In this document: positions 1 to 10,625 of the stretch, piece after piece
Numbering within the stretch: position 1 is the first letter of the stretch
How the letters are laid out: each line of letters begins with the position of its first letter
Assembly: GCA_022709365.1 (NCBI GenBank)
Contig: JAKLIY010000007.1
Span: forward strand, 1-64,000
Source: Pseudomonadota bacterium
Lineage (GTDB): Bacteria > Pseudomonadota > Gammaproteobacteria > Competibacterales > Competibacteraceae
Reading direction: 5' to 3'
Length of the DNA stretch: 64,000 nucleotides
Notes under the pieces: generated by a model
The model's database searches: none
What the model was told of the DNA's origin: nothing
What the model saw: only the letters and a program-made list of their open reading frames with translations
Made by a program: the position numbers and the translations under genes

Positions 1-1
1 T

Positions 2-94
2 CTGGAAAAATTGAAGAAAAATATTGAAAGAATTCGCTCATTTTTCAAGCTTCCCACGACTCAGTATGCCAATCTCGAAGAGGCCCCTGTGTAA
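2..94 (+). CDS. 3' end of an unidentified gene, possibly the N-terminal half of the C5 methyltransferase
   Basis: An open frame enters from the left edge and stops with TAA at 92-94. It encodes about 30 residues rich in Lys and Glu. The next gene starts 29 bp later in another frame and carries only the C-terminal motifs of a cytosine-5 methyltransferase. This tail may therefore be the end of the N-terminal half, either as one gene broken by a frameshift or as a genuine two-subunit enzyme. Nothing in the 30 residues is diagnostic, so identity is unknown. The AT-rich composition matches the next two genes. Confidence 0.4.
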   Translation: MEKLKKNIERIRSFFKLPTTQYANLEEAPV

Positions 95-123
95 GGTATG
101 TCTGGATATCTATTGGATAAACT

Positions 124-1263
124 ATGAACGATATTCCACCAGGACTAAATTATAGTTTCTATACAGAAAAGATGGGCCATCCTAAACCAATATTTGCTTG
201 GAGATCAAAATTCTCAGATTATCTTTATAAGGCTGATCCAAATGCGCCAGTCAGAACTATAAAAGCACAAGGCGGGCAATATACAGGTCCTTTTAGCTGG
301 GAAAATAGGCCCTTTACGAATGAAGAATTAAAAAGGTTGCAAACATTTCCTGATGATTACTTTATTGAAGGAAGTAAGCAGACTGTCATTCATCAGCTTG
401 GCAATTCAGTTCCTCCACAGTTAGCGAGAATATTAGCTCTTAGTATTTTGGATCAAGTATTTGGTGTTCGGTCTCCATTTAAAATTTTTTCAATGCCTGA
501 AGATTATGAGTTAGGCTTTCGGAAGCGTAAGAGTGAACTGACTCCCATCTATGCACAAAAGGCTTCTCGAGCATTATTAAATATTCCATCCCGTCAAATT
601 ACATATTCACTAAAGGTAAAAGGAACTGAATTTTTTTCGCTAACTCAGAACTTACAAATACAAACCGGGCTTCCTAAAATTAATTCCGATTATACAGCAT
701 ACTTCAATCTCACTGATGATGAATGGATCATTCAATTGACTAATACCAAATCTTGTTCATCTTTAGAACAATATAAAATCCAAATCATCTATCCTTCAGG
801 AAAAGAAATTGAAAATGGCAGGCGAATAACAACGCTCATCTCTCAATCAACAGAAGTAAGCTCGCTGTTGGCATTATGGAAAATATACGAACTATTTGTT
901 CAGAGATACTTGTTTAAAGACGATTTAGTTCAACTATTTGGCTACTATCAATACAAAAGAGCATATTCAATCACTATGATAGTAGCTAATAATTTCCTTT
1001 TGATGACGCCTTTGTGGAATACAGTACAGAAAGTAACATCAGGTTACGGAGTAGGTACTATCAATCAAGCTTCAGAACTCACTTGTCTTTACCATTTATC
1101 ATCCAACGAAGAACTCCTTTCCTGCCTTAGAGAAATGAAAGATATTGGATACGAAATTAGAAACTATAGAACTAATAAACAAATACGCAACGGAATGGTT
1201 ATTATTCCTTACCCTTTTCCAACTTTAAACCAGCGTAGTCTTCAACGGCTTACAAGGTTATAA
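124..1263 (+). CDS. C-terminal part of a DNA cytosine-5 methyltransferase (motifs IX and X)
   Basis: This 379-residue product begins at an ATG right after an in-frame TAA at 118-120. Residues 1-110 look like the target-recognition and C-terminal part of a DNA cytosine-5 methyltransferase. Motif IX is FTNEELKRLQTFP near residues 65-77. Motif X is QLGNSVPPQLAR near 91-102. The catalytic PCQ loop, the ENV motif and the SAM-binding motif are absent, so alone it cannot methylate. Residues about 120-379 form an extra domain that I do not recognise. It overlaps the next gene by one base (TAATG), which suggests coupled translation. AT-rich composition unlike the rest of the window points to acquisition by transfer. 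It is either the downstream part of a split enzyme or a broken gene; the missing part would lie left of the window. Confidence 0.75.
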   Translation: MNDIPPGLNYSFYTEKMGHPKPIFAWRSKFSDYLYKADPNAPVRTIKAQGGQYTGPFSWENRPFTNEELKRLQTFPDDYFIEGSKQTVIHQLGNSVPPQLARILALSILDQVFGVRSPFKIFSMPEDYELGFRKRKSELTPIYAQKASRALLNIPSRQITYSLKVKGTEFFSLTQNLQIQTGLPKINSDYTAYFNLTDDEWIIQLTNTKSCSSLEQYKIQIIYPSGKEIENGRRITTLISQSTEVSSLLALWKIYELFVQRYLFKDDLVQLFGYYQYKRAYSITMIVANNFLLMTPLWNTVQKVTSGYGVGTINQASELTCLYHLSSNEELLSCLREMKDIGYEIRNYRTNKQIRNGMVIIPYPFPTLNQRSLQRLTRL

Positions 1264-2591
1264 TGATGAAGTACGATTCAAAATATATAGAAAAGCATCT
1301 CCGAGTCTTTGAAAATCGGAGTGAGTACGTTTCGGATAATGGTGAAGTTGCAGTTTTTCCAGAGGGCGTAATTTCAAAAGATGCCAAAAATCGTATCAAA
1401 ATAATTAAAGATGAATTCAGAAATGGTTATTTGGAAAAACTCATTATTGATTTGAAGCATAGTAAAATTACTATCGAACTTGATAAAGTCAGTCGCACAG
1501 CTCAGGAAAATCTTCGACAATTGGTTGAATTAGTAACCAGTGAAGTAGGTCGTGTATTAATTGGACTTAGCGTCATGCAGTTGAGTATCAAAGCAATATC
1601 TCCACAACAATGCATCCGCCTTCACAAAGCGAGTTCTAATAGAGGGTCATTTTCATGGGTCGAAGGCGTATCCATGCGCACGCTGGATAAGAACTATGTT
1701 ACACCTACACTTAGGCGATATGATTTGGTGCGCTTGAATGCAGATGGATTTATGATGACAAGAAGTCTTGCAGAAAACTATCCTTACTCGTCTCTTTACA
1801 AGGCTCAACTAAGGGGCGCACGGGATCAGTGGTTGGCAATTGTTGAAGAACTAGAGACTGGCAAAACAAATCCTCAAGAATCTCTCAAATACCTCATTTC
1901 ACTTTTACTAAATGCAGCAAACAACTTCCATCAGACATCTTCTGAGTTAATCAAATTACTAGATGGCAAAATTGAAAAGTTTAATACACGAAAAGATGTC
2001 ATCAAGATAATGAAGCTTCATGCCGAGTCTTCTGATTACGCCGCTCGTCTTCTAGAAATTAGTATGCACTCACTTTTGCAACCAGCAGTCGATTGCGGTG
2101 CGTTAGGAGATGTATCGCTTGAGCCACTATCTCAAATGCGTTCTGACAACAAGAAACACGGTAATATTGGTGATATAGAACTGCTGGAAGGGTCTGATAT
2201 TATCGAGTCTTGGGATGCAAAGTATGGGAAGTCTTATTTAAGAGAGGAGATTGAAGAAGCAGCAGAAAAGATTCCAAATCATCACAATGTACAGATCGTT
2301 GGCTTCGTAACCAATATGAAAATTCAACGAACAGTAGAGATGGACAAGCGAATAATTGATCTGTCTTCACTGCATAGTGTTACGTTCCAGATTATTGAGT
2401 ATGAAGATTGGGTTGGATTGATGTTTAAACGCTGTATTGATAGTTTTTTGATAGATGAAAAGAGACTATCTCAAGAGTGGAGAAAAGCTTATGCCTTGAC
2501 TCTTTCACAGCGTAAACGTTCCATTGCTCCGATTGATGAACCCTGTATTGAATGGATTCAACTACTAATAAAACAAATGGAAAACGCATAA
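1263..2591 (+). CDS. Candidate restriction endonuclease paired with the C5 methyltransferase
   Basis: The 442-residue product starts at ATG 1263, overlapping the methyltransferase stop by one base; an alternative ATG lies at 1266. I do not recognise a named family. Position directly after a methyltransferase, shared AT-rich composition and translational coupling suggest the cognate nuclease of a type II restriction-modification system. A possible PD-(D/E)XK active site is visible near residues 304-322, with D304, D312, then SWDAKYGK containing D318 and K320. The middle of the protein is helical and Leu-rich. No signal peptide or membrane segment is seen. The nuclease role is inference from context plus one weak motif. 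It could instead be another accessory protein of the system. Confidence 0.5.
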   Translation: MMKYDSKYIEKHLRVFENRSEYVSDNGEVAVFPEGVISKDAKNRIKIIKDEFRNGYLEKLIIDLKHSKITIELDKVSRTAQENLRQLVELVTSEVGRVLIGLSVMQLSIKAISPQQCIRLHKASSNRGSFSWVEGVSMRTLDKNYVTPTLRRYDLVRLNADGFMMTRSLAENYPYSSLYKAQLRGARDQWLAIVEELETGKTNPQESLKYLISLLLNAANNFHQTSSELIKLLDGKIEKFNTRKDVIKIMKLHAESSDYAARLLEISMHSLLQPAVDCGALGDVSLEPLSQMRSDNKKHGNIGDIELLEGSDIIESWDAKYGKSYLREEIEEAAEKIPNHHNVQIVGFVTNMKIQRTVEMDKRIIDLSSLHSVTFQIIEYEDWVGLMFKRCIDSFLIDEKRLSQEWRKAYALTLSQRKRSIAPIDEPCIEWIQLLIKQMENA

Positions 2592-2728
2592 CAAACCGAC
2601 TGCACAGACATAACTCCACTGCAATCTGTTGTTGTCGGTGTAATTCGATAGACAGATTTTCTATCCTACGGCGCGGTTAGTTAGCCAGCCGCACCATCGA
2701 TTTACCACTCCACAAGTAGCAATCCTGA

Positions 2729-4006
<1,278 letters not shown>

Positions 4007-4012
4007 TCGATT

Positions 4013-4645
4013 ATGACCGCTTTGTTGACCATCGCCCTGTCCAAGGGCCGCATTTTTCAGGAAACCCTGCCTCTGCTGGCGGCAGCGGGTATTGTCCCGG
4101 TGGACGATCCCGAAACTAGCCGCAAGCTGATTCTCGACACCAATCAGTCTGAGGTGAAGCTGGTCATCATCCGCGCCACCGACGTGCCGACCTATGTCCA
4201 ATACGGCGCAGCGGATTTAGGCGTTGCGGGTAAGGACGTGCTGCTGGAGCACGGCGGTGAGGGCTTGTATGAACCGCTGGATTTGCAGATCGCCCGCTGC
4301 CGGTTGATGGTGGCGGGCGATCCTCACCATCAACCCCGGTTAAGCCGACCGCGCATCGCTACCAAGTACGTCAACACCACCCGCCGCTGGTTTGCGGATC
4401 AGGGCCGGCAGGTGGAAGTCATCAAGCTATACGGCTCCATGGAACTGGCCCCGCTGGTGGGACTGGCCGATTACATTGTGGATGTGGTGGATACCGGGAA
4501 CACGCTGAGAGCCAATGGTCTCGCGCCGCTGGAGCACATCGCCGACATCAGTTCCCGGTTGATCATCAACAAGGCGGCGATGAAGATGAAACACGCCCGG
4601 ATCAAGGCGATCATGGAGCGCATGGCCGCGGCGGTCGGCGCCTGA
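4013..4645 (+). CDS. hisG: ATP phosphoribosyltransferase, short form (HisG)
   Basis: HisG condenses ATP with phosphoribosyl pyrophosphate to start histidine biosynthesis. At 210 residues this is the short form, which lacks the C-terminal regulatory domain of the roughly 300-residue long form. By family knowledge it needs the HisRS-like partner HisZ, not found in this window. Recognisable parts are the N-terminal ALSKGR and the PRPP-binding stretch [16 protein letters not shown]. It sits 6 bp behind murA and is followed after 57 bp by hisD. The gap to hisD contains a GC-rich palindromic repeat of a type seen elsewhere in the window. Confidence 0.95.
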   Translation: MTALLTIALSKGRIFQETLPLLAAAGIVPVDDPETSRKLILDTNQSEVKLVIIRATDVPTYVQYGAADLGVAGKDVLLEHGGEGLYEPLDLQIARCRLMVAGDPHHQPRLSRPRIATKYVNTTRRWFADQGRQVEVIKLYGSMELAPLVGLADYIVDVVDTGNTLRANGLAPLEHIADISSRLIINKAAMKMKHARIKAIMERMAAAVGA

Positions 4646-4646
4646 T

Positions 4647-4681
4647 TCTCTCCCTGGCCGCTCTCCGGTGGGGGAGGGGCC
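4647..4681. repeat. GC-rich palindromic repeat between hisG and hisD
   Basis: The short gap carries CTCTCCCTGGCC and its approximate complement GGGGGAGGGG around CTCTCCGG. The same CTCTCCC / GGGAGAGG style of element occurs at 26924, 41399 and 52765. It probably belongs to a dispersed repeat family and may form a hairpin in the murA-his transcript. Confidence 0.4.
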
Positions 4682-4702
4682 TCTTGCTTCCAGGAATGAC
4701 TC

Positions 4703-6034
4703 ATGCTCGATCTCCAACGCCTGAATACCGCTGACGCCGATTTCTGGCCGCGCCTGGAAGCGTTGACGGCCTGGGAAGGCGTCGCCGATGAAGCCATCAA
4801 CGTTATCGTGCGCGAAATTCTCGCCGAGGTGCGCCAGCGCGGCGATGACGCCCTGTTGGAATACACCTACCGTTTCGACCGGTGGGATGCGGCCTGCGCC
4901 GCCGATCTGGAAGTTCCCGCCGACCGGTTGCAGGAAGCACTGGCCGCTCTGCCCTCGGCCCAGCATGTCGCGCTCGTCTCAGCCGCTACCCGTATTCGCG
5001 CCTATGCCGAGCGGCAGAAACAGGAATCCTGGACCTTCACCGAAGCCGACGGCACGGTTCTCGGCCAGCAAGTCACGCCGCTGGATCGAGTCGGGCTGTA
5101 TGTGCCGGGCGGCAAGGCGGCTTATCCCTCGTCGGTGCTGATGAACGCCATTCCCGCCAAGGTCGCGGGGGTGCCGGAAGTGATCATGGTCGCGCCAACT
5201 CCGAAAGGTGAAGTGAATGATCTGGTGTTAGCTGCCGCGGCAGTCGCCGGTGTGGATCGGGTGTTCAGCATTGGCGGGGCGCAGGCGGTGGCAGCGCTGG
5301 CGTATGGCACGTCCACCGTTCCCGGTGTGGACAAGATCGTGGGACCGGGCAATGTTTACGTCGCCGCCGCCAAGCGCCAGGTTTTCGGTACGGTCGGCAT
5401 CGACATGATTGCCGGCCCCTCGGAGATTCTGGTGGTTTGCGATGGCCTGACTGATCCAGACTGGATCGCCATGGATTTGTTTTCCCAGGCGGAGCATGAC
5501 GAGGACGCCCAGCCGATTTTAATTAGCCCGGACCCGGCGTTTCTGGAGCGGGTTCAGGCAGCCATCGACCGTTGGCTGCCGGGCATGGAACGGCGGGACA
5601 TCATCGAAGCGTCGCTGCGGCGGCGGGCGGCGCTGATTCAGGTGCGGGATTTAGGTGAAGCCGCGCAGGTGGTGAATTTTATCGCCCCGGAGCATCTGGA
5701 ATTATCGGTGGAGCGGCCGGAGCAGTTATTGCCGCTGATTCGCCATGCCGGCGCAATTTTTATGGGCCGTTATACGCCGGAGGCGCTGGGCGATTATTGC
5801 GCCGGCCCCAATCATGTCTTACCGACTTCCCGAACCGCCCGGTTTTCCTCGCCGCTCGGCGTCTACGATTTCCAGAAACGCTCCAGCCTGATTTATTGCT
5901 CGCCCGCCGGCGCGGCTGCTCTGGGTCGTACCGCGTCGATTCTGGCGCGGGGTGAAGGGTTAACGGCTCATGCCCGGTCGGCGGAATTCAGGATTTCCGG
6001 CGCATCAATTTTTGCAGCAACGACAAAAGGCTGA
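4703..6034 (+). CDS. hisD: Histidinol dehydrogenase HisD
   Basis: HisD is the zinc-dependent NAD enzyme that oxidises L-histidinol to L-histidine in two steps. The 443-residue product has the usual length. Family signatures are visible in order: [42 protein letters not shown], the zinc/active-site stretch [17 protein letters not shown], and [12 protein letters not shown]. The C-terminus [10 protein letters not shown] is typical and is followed by a short tail, [12 protein letters not shown]. The last 30 bp overlap, on the other strand, the end of a truncated PIN-toxin reading frame. That suggests insertion or deletion right behind hisD. hisC, its usual neighbour, is displaced to 10.8 kb. Confidence 0.97.
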   Translation: MLDLQRLNTADADFWPRLEALTAWEGVADEAINVIVREILAEVRQRGDDALLEYTYRFDRWDAACAADLEVPADRLQEALAALPSAQHVALVSAATRIRAYAERQKQESWTFTEADGTVLGQQVTPLDRVGLYVPGGKAAYPSSVLMNAIPAKVAGVPEVIMVAPTPKGEVNDLVLAAAAVAGVDRVFSIGGAQAVAALAYGTSTVPGVDKIVGPGNVYVAAAKRQVFGTVGIDMIAGPSEILVVCDGLTDPDWIAMDLFSQAEHDEDAQPILISPDPAFLERVQAAIDRWLPGMERRDIIEASLRRRAALIQVRDLGEAAQVVNFIAPEHLELSVERPEQLLPLIRHAGAIFMGRYTPEALGDYCAGPNHVLPTSRTARFSSPLGVYDFQKRSSLIYCSPAGAAALGRTASILARGEGLTAHARSAEFRISGASIFAATTKG

Positions 6035-6166
6035 AATGATCTCCGGCAGCGCAATGCCGGAAAGCCCAATTTCCGTTGCCCGGTCGCACCATTCCAGAAT
6101 GGCGTCGGTGTCGGCTTCACGAACATAGCGCTTGACGAAGGCCGAGGTATCGAAAAAAACGCGCAT
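6005..6166 (-). pseudogene. Truncated PIN-domain (VapC-like) toxin
   Basis: The reading frame starts at ATG 6166, overlapping the antitoxin stop by one base (TGATG). It encodes 53 residues beginning MRVFFDTSAFVKRYVREADT, a clear PIN-domain N-terminus with its first catalytic Asp (D6) and a second acidic site in LPEIISAF. VapC-family proteins are about 130 residues, so the C-terminal half with the remaining acidic residues is missing. The frame runs into the antisense of the hisD 3' end and stops there. A truncated PIN protein should lack nuclease activity. Confidence 0.75.
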
Positions 6167-6408
6167 CAGTTTTTCCTTACGGCAAGCCCGGCCTCGCGCT
6201 CTTCGAGGATCATGCGACTGAGCGAAACACCATCCAGCATCAGGGGTTGCGCCTTCCGTCGTTTCCAGGATGGCAAATCGGCCATGACCGGAATGATGTC
6301 AGCAATCGGTTTGCCATTGCGGAAGACTCGCACGGCTTCACCCGACTCGACCCTATCGAAATACTGCTTGGCGTGGTTGCGCACTTCGGTGAATGTGGCT
6401 TGTCTCAT
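6166..6408 (-). CDS. Phd/YefM-family antitoxin, partner of the truncated PIN toxin
   Basis: The 80-residue product begins MRQATFTEVRNHAKQYFDRV and continues with GEAVRVFRNGKPIADIIPV, the standard Phd/YefM DNA-binding antitoxin N-terminus. The C-terminus (SRMILEEREAG) resembles the toxin-binding arm seen beside PIN toxins. I chose ATG 6408 because a GGAG ribosome-binding site precedes it. An open frame extends 33 codons further upstream but into AT-rich non-coding-looking DNA. The gene is intact while its toxin is truncated, leaving an orphan antitoxin that may still repress its own promoter in the AT-rich region 6409-6540. Confidence 0.8.
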   Translation of the reverse strand: MRQATFTEVRNHAKQYFDRVESGEAVRVFRNGKPIADIIPVMADLPSWKRRKAQPLMLDGVSLSRMILEEREAGLAVRKN

Positions 6409-6667
6409 GGCGATCTCCAAAGTGTACAGAATAATGTAATTATAGATGTTGTTCAGCAATAAGCCAACTGAATCTCTATTGCATGACTCCAATCCTGCTA
6501 TAGTCAACGTGAATTCTGTTTACTATTCTTCGCAAGTCAAATTTTAAGCTGATTTTTGGACAAATTCAGCAAGGGCTTGCAGAGTTAGTGCGTATATCCG
6601 CAGGACGCAATACTATAAAGCAAAACGGGCGACCCAATGGTCGCCCGTTTCTCATGCCAGCTTCGGA

Positions 6668-8137
6668 TTAACCGATCTTTCGGAACCGACGGAAGCCCAG
6701 CAAGCCAAGCAGACCCATACCGAACAACAGCAACGTTGTGGGTTCTGGCACTGCCGGGGTATTGTTGTGGAATGTTCCACCGGTAATGCTATTTTCATCG
6801 CCGGTAAACCTATTAACCGTCAGTGTAGAGTTATCCGCCAGTCTGATTGTGGCAGTTCCAGGCAAAATCAACTCGCTGATGTTGAAGTTCCCTGTCAGAA
6901 TGAGTTCCACCGCGTCAACAATCAGCTTTCCCAGATTAAGAGTGCCTAAAAAAGCAGAGCCTAAATCGAATTGGAACCCATTACTATCATCATCAAGCAA
7001 ACCTTGCATCGTGATAGTAGTTAGCCCTAAATACGAGGTTCCCGGATCACCAAAGAACAGTAGATCATCGCCGATGAGCAAGGAAGCAAGACCACTGAAC
7101 TCAACGCTACCTCCGTTATTGATGATCAAATCGCTACCGATATTGATTATGGGGTTCGTACCGGTCAATTTCTCATAGATAATGAAATCTCCAGCTTCAT
7201 CATAAGTTCCACCATTCAGAATCATCTGGCTGGTTGCATCAATCGTCGTGGTATTACCCGTGATATTGATGGTGGACAGGGTTGCCTTGAAAAACGCACC
7301 ATTGGTTAGATCGAGCGATTCAGCAGTCAGCGTGGAATGGTCAAAGGTTGCCTTGCTACCCGCACCATCAATGCTTACGTGATTCACATTGACGTTGCTA
7401 TTGTTCGATGCCTGTAAGGAACCTCCATCTACCAGTTCAACGCGCCGCTCTCCTCCTTGGGTTGCGTCGATGCTAGCGTTATCCACCGTCACCGAGGAAC
7501 CAGCGCGCACTCCTAGGTAGCTAGTATTCAGCGAACCGTGGTCTTCTACAGTCAATATGCCGGTTCCATTCAGATAGCCTACGCCTACTCCGCCGCTGGT
7601 CCAGTTGGAACCCGCACCGGAGACAGTGACCTGACCTGTTGAACCGACCCCATAGCCGATGGTGGCAGAACCACCGATGAGGGGGTTTCCGCTGAACACC
7701 TGACCACCGTTCTGGACGTTGAGCTGACCGGAACCGCCCTCGAAACCGACGAGGAACTCACCGTGTTGACCGGAATTGGAGAACTCAGAGCCAAGGCCAG
7801 TAACCAACACGCTACCGACGTTGCCGAGTCCGCGTCCAACAGCGGTAGTTCCACTATCGACAGATATAGAAGCACCGTCCTGAACAGTGACATTGCCGCT
7901 ATACACACTGAAATCGCGGCGTTGCGTGAACTCTGAAAGCCACTGCGTATTGGCGCCCAGTGTGACGGCCCCCCCGCCGTTGACATTTCCACCGTTGCTG
8001 ACGATGAGACCGTCCGCCGTTCCCCCGGCATTCAGCGCGCCCCCCTCAATGTTCAATTCATTCTCCACAATCAACGTCCCCCCAGTCAGTACAAAACTAC
8101 TGCTGCCGGAGTCGATTGTTACTGACTTAGCGTTCAC
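6668..8137 (-). CDS. T5SS/PEP-CTERM repeat protein with PEP-CTERM sorting signal, lacking a signal peptide
   Basis: The product, about 489 residues from a GTG, is built of repeated Gly/Asn/Ser-rich beta-strand units such as LTVEDHGSLNTSYLGV, GQVTVSGAGSNWT and GSGQLNVQNGGQVFSG. These match the T5SS/PEP-CTERM-associated repeat family. It ends with PAVPEPTTLLLFGMGLLGLL and an Arg-rich tail, a textbook PEP-CTERM signal for exosortase processing. No signal peptide is present. The frame stays open upstream to about 8263 without an ATG. DNA and protein closely resemble the gene just upstream, which has a signal peptide but no PEP-CTERM. The two are in the same reading frame, separated by an AT-rich, stop-filled stretch of about 100 bp. 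This may be the second half of one broken gene, or a 5'-truncated duplicate. Confidence 0.75.
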   Translation of the reverse strand: MNAKSVTIDSGSSSFVLTGGTLIVENELNIEGGALNAGGTADGLIVSNGGNVNGGGAVTLGANTQWLSEFTQRRDFSVYSGNVTVQDGASISVDSGTTAVGRGLGNVGSVLVTGLGSEFSNSGQHGEFLVGFEGGSGQLNVQNGGQVFSGNPLIGGSATIGYGVGSTGQVTVSGAGSNWTSGGVGVGYLNGTGILTVEDHGSLNTSYLGVRAGSSVTVDNASIDATQGGERRVELVDGGSLQASNNSNVNVNHVSIDGAGSKATFDHSTLTAESLDLTNGAFFKATLSTINITGNTTTIDATSQMILNGGTYDEAGDFIIYEKLTGTNPIINIGSDLIINNGGSVEFSGLASLLIGDDLLFFGDPGTSYLGLTTITMQGLLDDDSNGFQFDLGSAFLGTLNLGKLIVDAVELILTGNFNISELILPGTATIRLADNSTLTVNRFTGDENSITGGTFHNNTPAVPEPTTLLLFGMGLLGLLGFRRFRKIG

Positions 8138-8365
8138 AACGCTGTCGACGACATTGAACGTGGATCCTCCCTGAATACTAAGAGATCCTTGAGTTCCAGC
8201 AGTCAGGTCTACAGTGGCATTAGCTATAGTCTTCCTAATGGTGATCCCTACATGGCATTTTAATTAACCAATTGATTATTGAGTATTTTTAAAAATTACT
8301 TAAAAATAAACTATGAAAAACAATAGGTTGCTTAATATCCTTAGTCCGGATATTCATTAGCTAGA

Positions 8366-9916
8366 CTATAAGCTAAACGTGCTGCTATCCTTGACGAACA
8401 GGTTACCGTGATTATCAAAGGTACCCAAATCTTGATGCTGTATTAACGCACCATCTTGCAGGGTTACTGTAGCCGGACCATTCGAGCTGGCTCCGAAGCT
8501 AAACTCGTCGCCAAAGCTGAAGCTTCCACCGATCTGGGTATAGCCTCCACCATTGAAAAAGCCGCCATCGGTAAGCTGCCATGCGCTATCCTGAGTATTG
8601 ACCGTGGCATCCAACAACTCGATGCGATCTGTGTTGATCTGGGCATTCTGACTAATCGTGATCGAACCACCGGTACCTTCGATCTCGTCCACAACATTTA
8701 TTGTCGAATTGTCGACGGTTATGGTTCCTTCTGAAAACAAGCGGCCACCGACGTTTACTTGGGCGTTATCGCTAAAGGTCAAGGTGCCAGTGTGGTCATC
8801 CCATTGACCGGCGTGCAGATCAAACACGTTGAGGTTCGCATTATCGATTGAAATTTCACCGCCTGTCCGTGCTTCCGCATTATTGGCGGTCGCCGTGGAA
8901 CCAGTTTTCACGCTCAGAAGGCTACCAGCACCGGTTACAAGCAAACCGGCAGTAACAAACTGACTGTTGTTCTTTAAGGTCAACAGACCACCTTCTACTA
9001 GCTCAGTACGCTGCTCTACTCCTTGAGTTGCGTCGATGCTAGCGTTATCCACAGTCACCGAGGAGTCCTTGCGCACCCCTAGGTAGCTGGTATTCAACGA
9101 ACTCTGGTCTTCTACAGTCAGTGTGCCAGTTCCACTGTTATCACCTATTCCTATACTACTACCCGTCCAATTAGAGCCTATTCCAGAGACAGTGACCTGA
9201 CCTATTGATCCTTCATAACGGCCAATGGTAGCAGAACCACCGCTGAATACTTGACCACCATTCAGAACGTCGAGCTGTCCGGATCCGCCCTCGAAACCGA
9301 CGAGAAAATCGTCTCCAGGGTTATTACCAAAGTTAGAAAATTTAGATCCGGTTCCAGTAACGGTCACAAAGCCGTCATTATCTAGCCCGCGCCCGATAAC
9401 TGTAGTACCACTACTGACGAATACTCCAGCTCCATCCTGTACAGTAAAAACTCCATCATTAACGCTGAGGTCACTACGTTGTATTGTTAGCTGTGAAAAC
9501 CAATTTGTGCCAGCACCTAGTACAACGGTCCCCCCGCTGTTGACATTTCCGCCGTTGCTGAAGATGGAGCCGCCCACCGTTTCCAGTGTACCTCCTTGAA
9601 TATCTAACCGATTCGTCAAGGAGTAGGTATTACCTTGCAGATTGAACGTGGTGGAACCATGCACCTCCGCCTGTAAATTAGTCGGGCTAACGTCAAAGAA
9701 TATAGAGCCATCGCTAAAGTGGACGATGTCTTCAGAACCCGGTACACGGGGTGGTTCTGGGGGGTCGCTGATAGTGCGGTTCAGCCAAATAAAGGGGGTT
9801 GAGTATGAGCCTGACAGAATTTGGTCAAACTCGGCCGCCGTTACGTTCTGGCTGCCTAAAGCCAGTATTATTCCACTGATCGCGATGCTCAAATTATTGC
9901 GCTTAAAGTTAGTCAT
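8366..9916 (-). CDS. T5SS/PEP-CTERM repeat protein with signal peptide, lacking a C-terminal anchor
   Basis: The 516-residue product starts at ATG 9916 behind a GGAG site. It has a signal peptide (NLSIAISGIILALGSQNVTAA). The body consists of beta-strand repeats: GSGQLDVLNGGQVFSG, GQVTVSGIGSNWTG, GTLTVEDQSSLNTSYLGV. These are near-copies of units in the downstream paralogue, with long stretches almost identical at DNA level (for example around 9026-9100 versus 7462-7540). It ends at a TAG without PEP-CTERM or autotransporter barrel. It is predicted to be exported, probably as a beta-helix. It may have lost its C-terminus, or be the first half of a longer protein whose second half is the downstream frame. 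Confidence 0.75.
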   Translation of the reverse strand: MTNFKRNNLSIAISGIILALGSQNVTAAEFDQILSGSYSTPFIWLNRTISDPPEPPRVPGSEDIVHFSDGSIFFDVSPTNLQAEVHGSTTFNLQGNTYSLTNRLDIQGGTLETVGGSIFSNGGNVNSGGTVVLGAGTNWFSQLTIQRSDLSVNDGVFTVQDGAGVFVSSGTTVIGRGLDNDGFVTVTGTGSKFSNFGNNPGDDFLVGFEGGSGQLDVLNGGQVFSGGSATIGRYEGSIGQVTVSGIGSNWTGSSIGIGDNSGTGTLTVEDQSSLNTSYLGVRKDSSVTVDNASIDATQGVEQRTELVEGGLLTLKNNSQFVTAGLLVTGAGSLLSVKTGSTATANNAEARTGGEISIDNANLNVFDLHAGQWDDHTGTLTFSDNAQVNVGGRLFSEGTITVDNSTINVVDEIEGTGGSITISQNAQINTDRIELLDATVNTQDSAWQLTDGGFFNGGGYTQIGGSFSFGDEFSFGASSNGPATVTLQDGALIQHQDLGTFDNHGNLFVKDSSTFSL

Positions 9917-9995
9917 CTTTATCTACTCCAAAAATTTCCAGACGGTATGTGAGTGCGTAGCAGGATAGGATGGTTTTAATCACCATCTATCTGAA

Positions 9996-10403
9996 TCACT
10001 TCTTCGGCTCTTCTGCCAGTGGCGGCGACTGTGATTTCTTCATCTCACCAATTAATTGCGCCACCCGGGAATCTGGGGCCACCGGTTCGATGAACACGAT
10101 ATGCTGGGCGTTAATGTACATGGCCTCCGGCCCATGCCATTCCTTGCCGCGCTTGGTCAGTATGTTGGAAACCTGCTTGGTCTCCGGATCCGCCTTGCTT
10201 TGCACGTAGTACACCTCGTGAAGCACGGGATAGGGCCTGCCAGCGCCTTCCAGCCTGCCGATGAATGCCTGGCCGTTGTCAAGCAATACCGCCTGATACT
10301 CCGACTTGATCTCCGGAGACTTGAGGCGGTCGCACCCTTGCAAGGGCGCGATCAAGATCGAAAAAACCAAGGCGGGCCCGCCAAGGCGCTGTATCGTTCT
10401 CAT
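9996..10403 (-). CDS. Putative lipoprotein of unknown function
   Basis: The 135-residue product has a lipoprotein signal: a short basic N-terminus (MRTIQRLGG), a hydrophobic stretch and the lipobox LQGC at about residues 21-24. The mature part is polar, contains a YQAVLLDNGQAFIGRLEG segment, and ends in a Lys/Glu/Pro tail. I chose ATG 10403 over an ATG six codons upstream because AAGGGAG is well placed before it. The function is not recognised. It is transcribed in the same direction as the PEP-CTERM repeat genes that follow it, about 80 bp before the first of them, so the three may be co-expressed. Confidence 0.7.
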   Translation of the reverse strand: MRTIQRLGGPALVFSILIAPLQGCDRLKSPEIKSEYQAVLLDNGQAFIGRLEGAGRPYPVLHEVYYVQSKADPETKQVSNILTKRGKEWHGPEAMYINAQHIVFIEPVAPDSRVAQLIGEMKKSQSPPLAEEPKK

Positions 10404-10487
10404 AGCCACTCCCTTAATCATCCTCAGAATTCAACGGCTAAAAAAAGCATTTTTTTATACCATTTTGATGCAAAGCAGCAAAAAATG

Positions 10488-10504
10488 ATGTATTTCAAAT
10501 ACAT
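10488..10504. promoter_or_regulatory. Perfect palindrome, possible operator
   Basis: The arms ATGTATTT and AAATACAT are exactly complementary around one C. The site lies 85 bp upstream of the lipoprotein start and 320 bp upstream of hisC. Its size and symmetry suit a dimeric repressor site, but no regulator is encoded nearby, so the function is unknown. Confidence 0.35.
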
Positions 10505-10625
10505 TATGAAAAAAATGGCATTTTTATTGGGACAGACTGTAAAAAATACCAACACTTTACCCTGCTACTTACTATCAAGACCAAGGATAATCTTGCATAA
10601 CGCTATGATTTTAAAAAAATATAGA

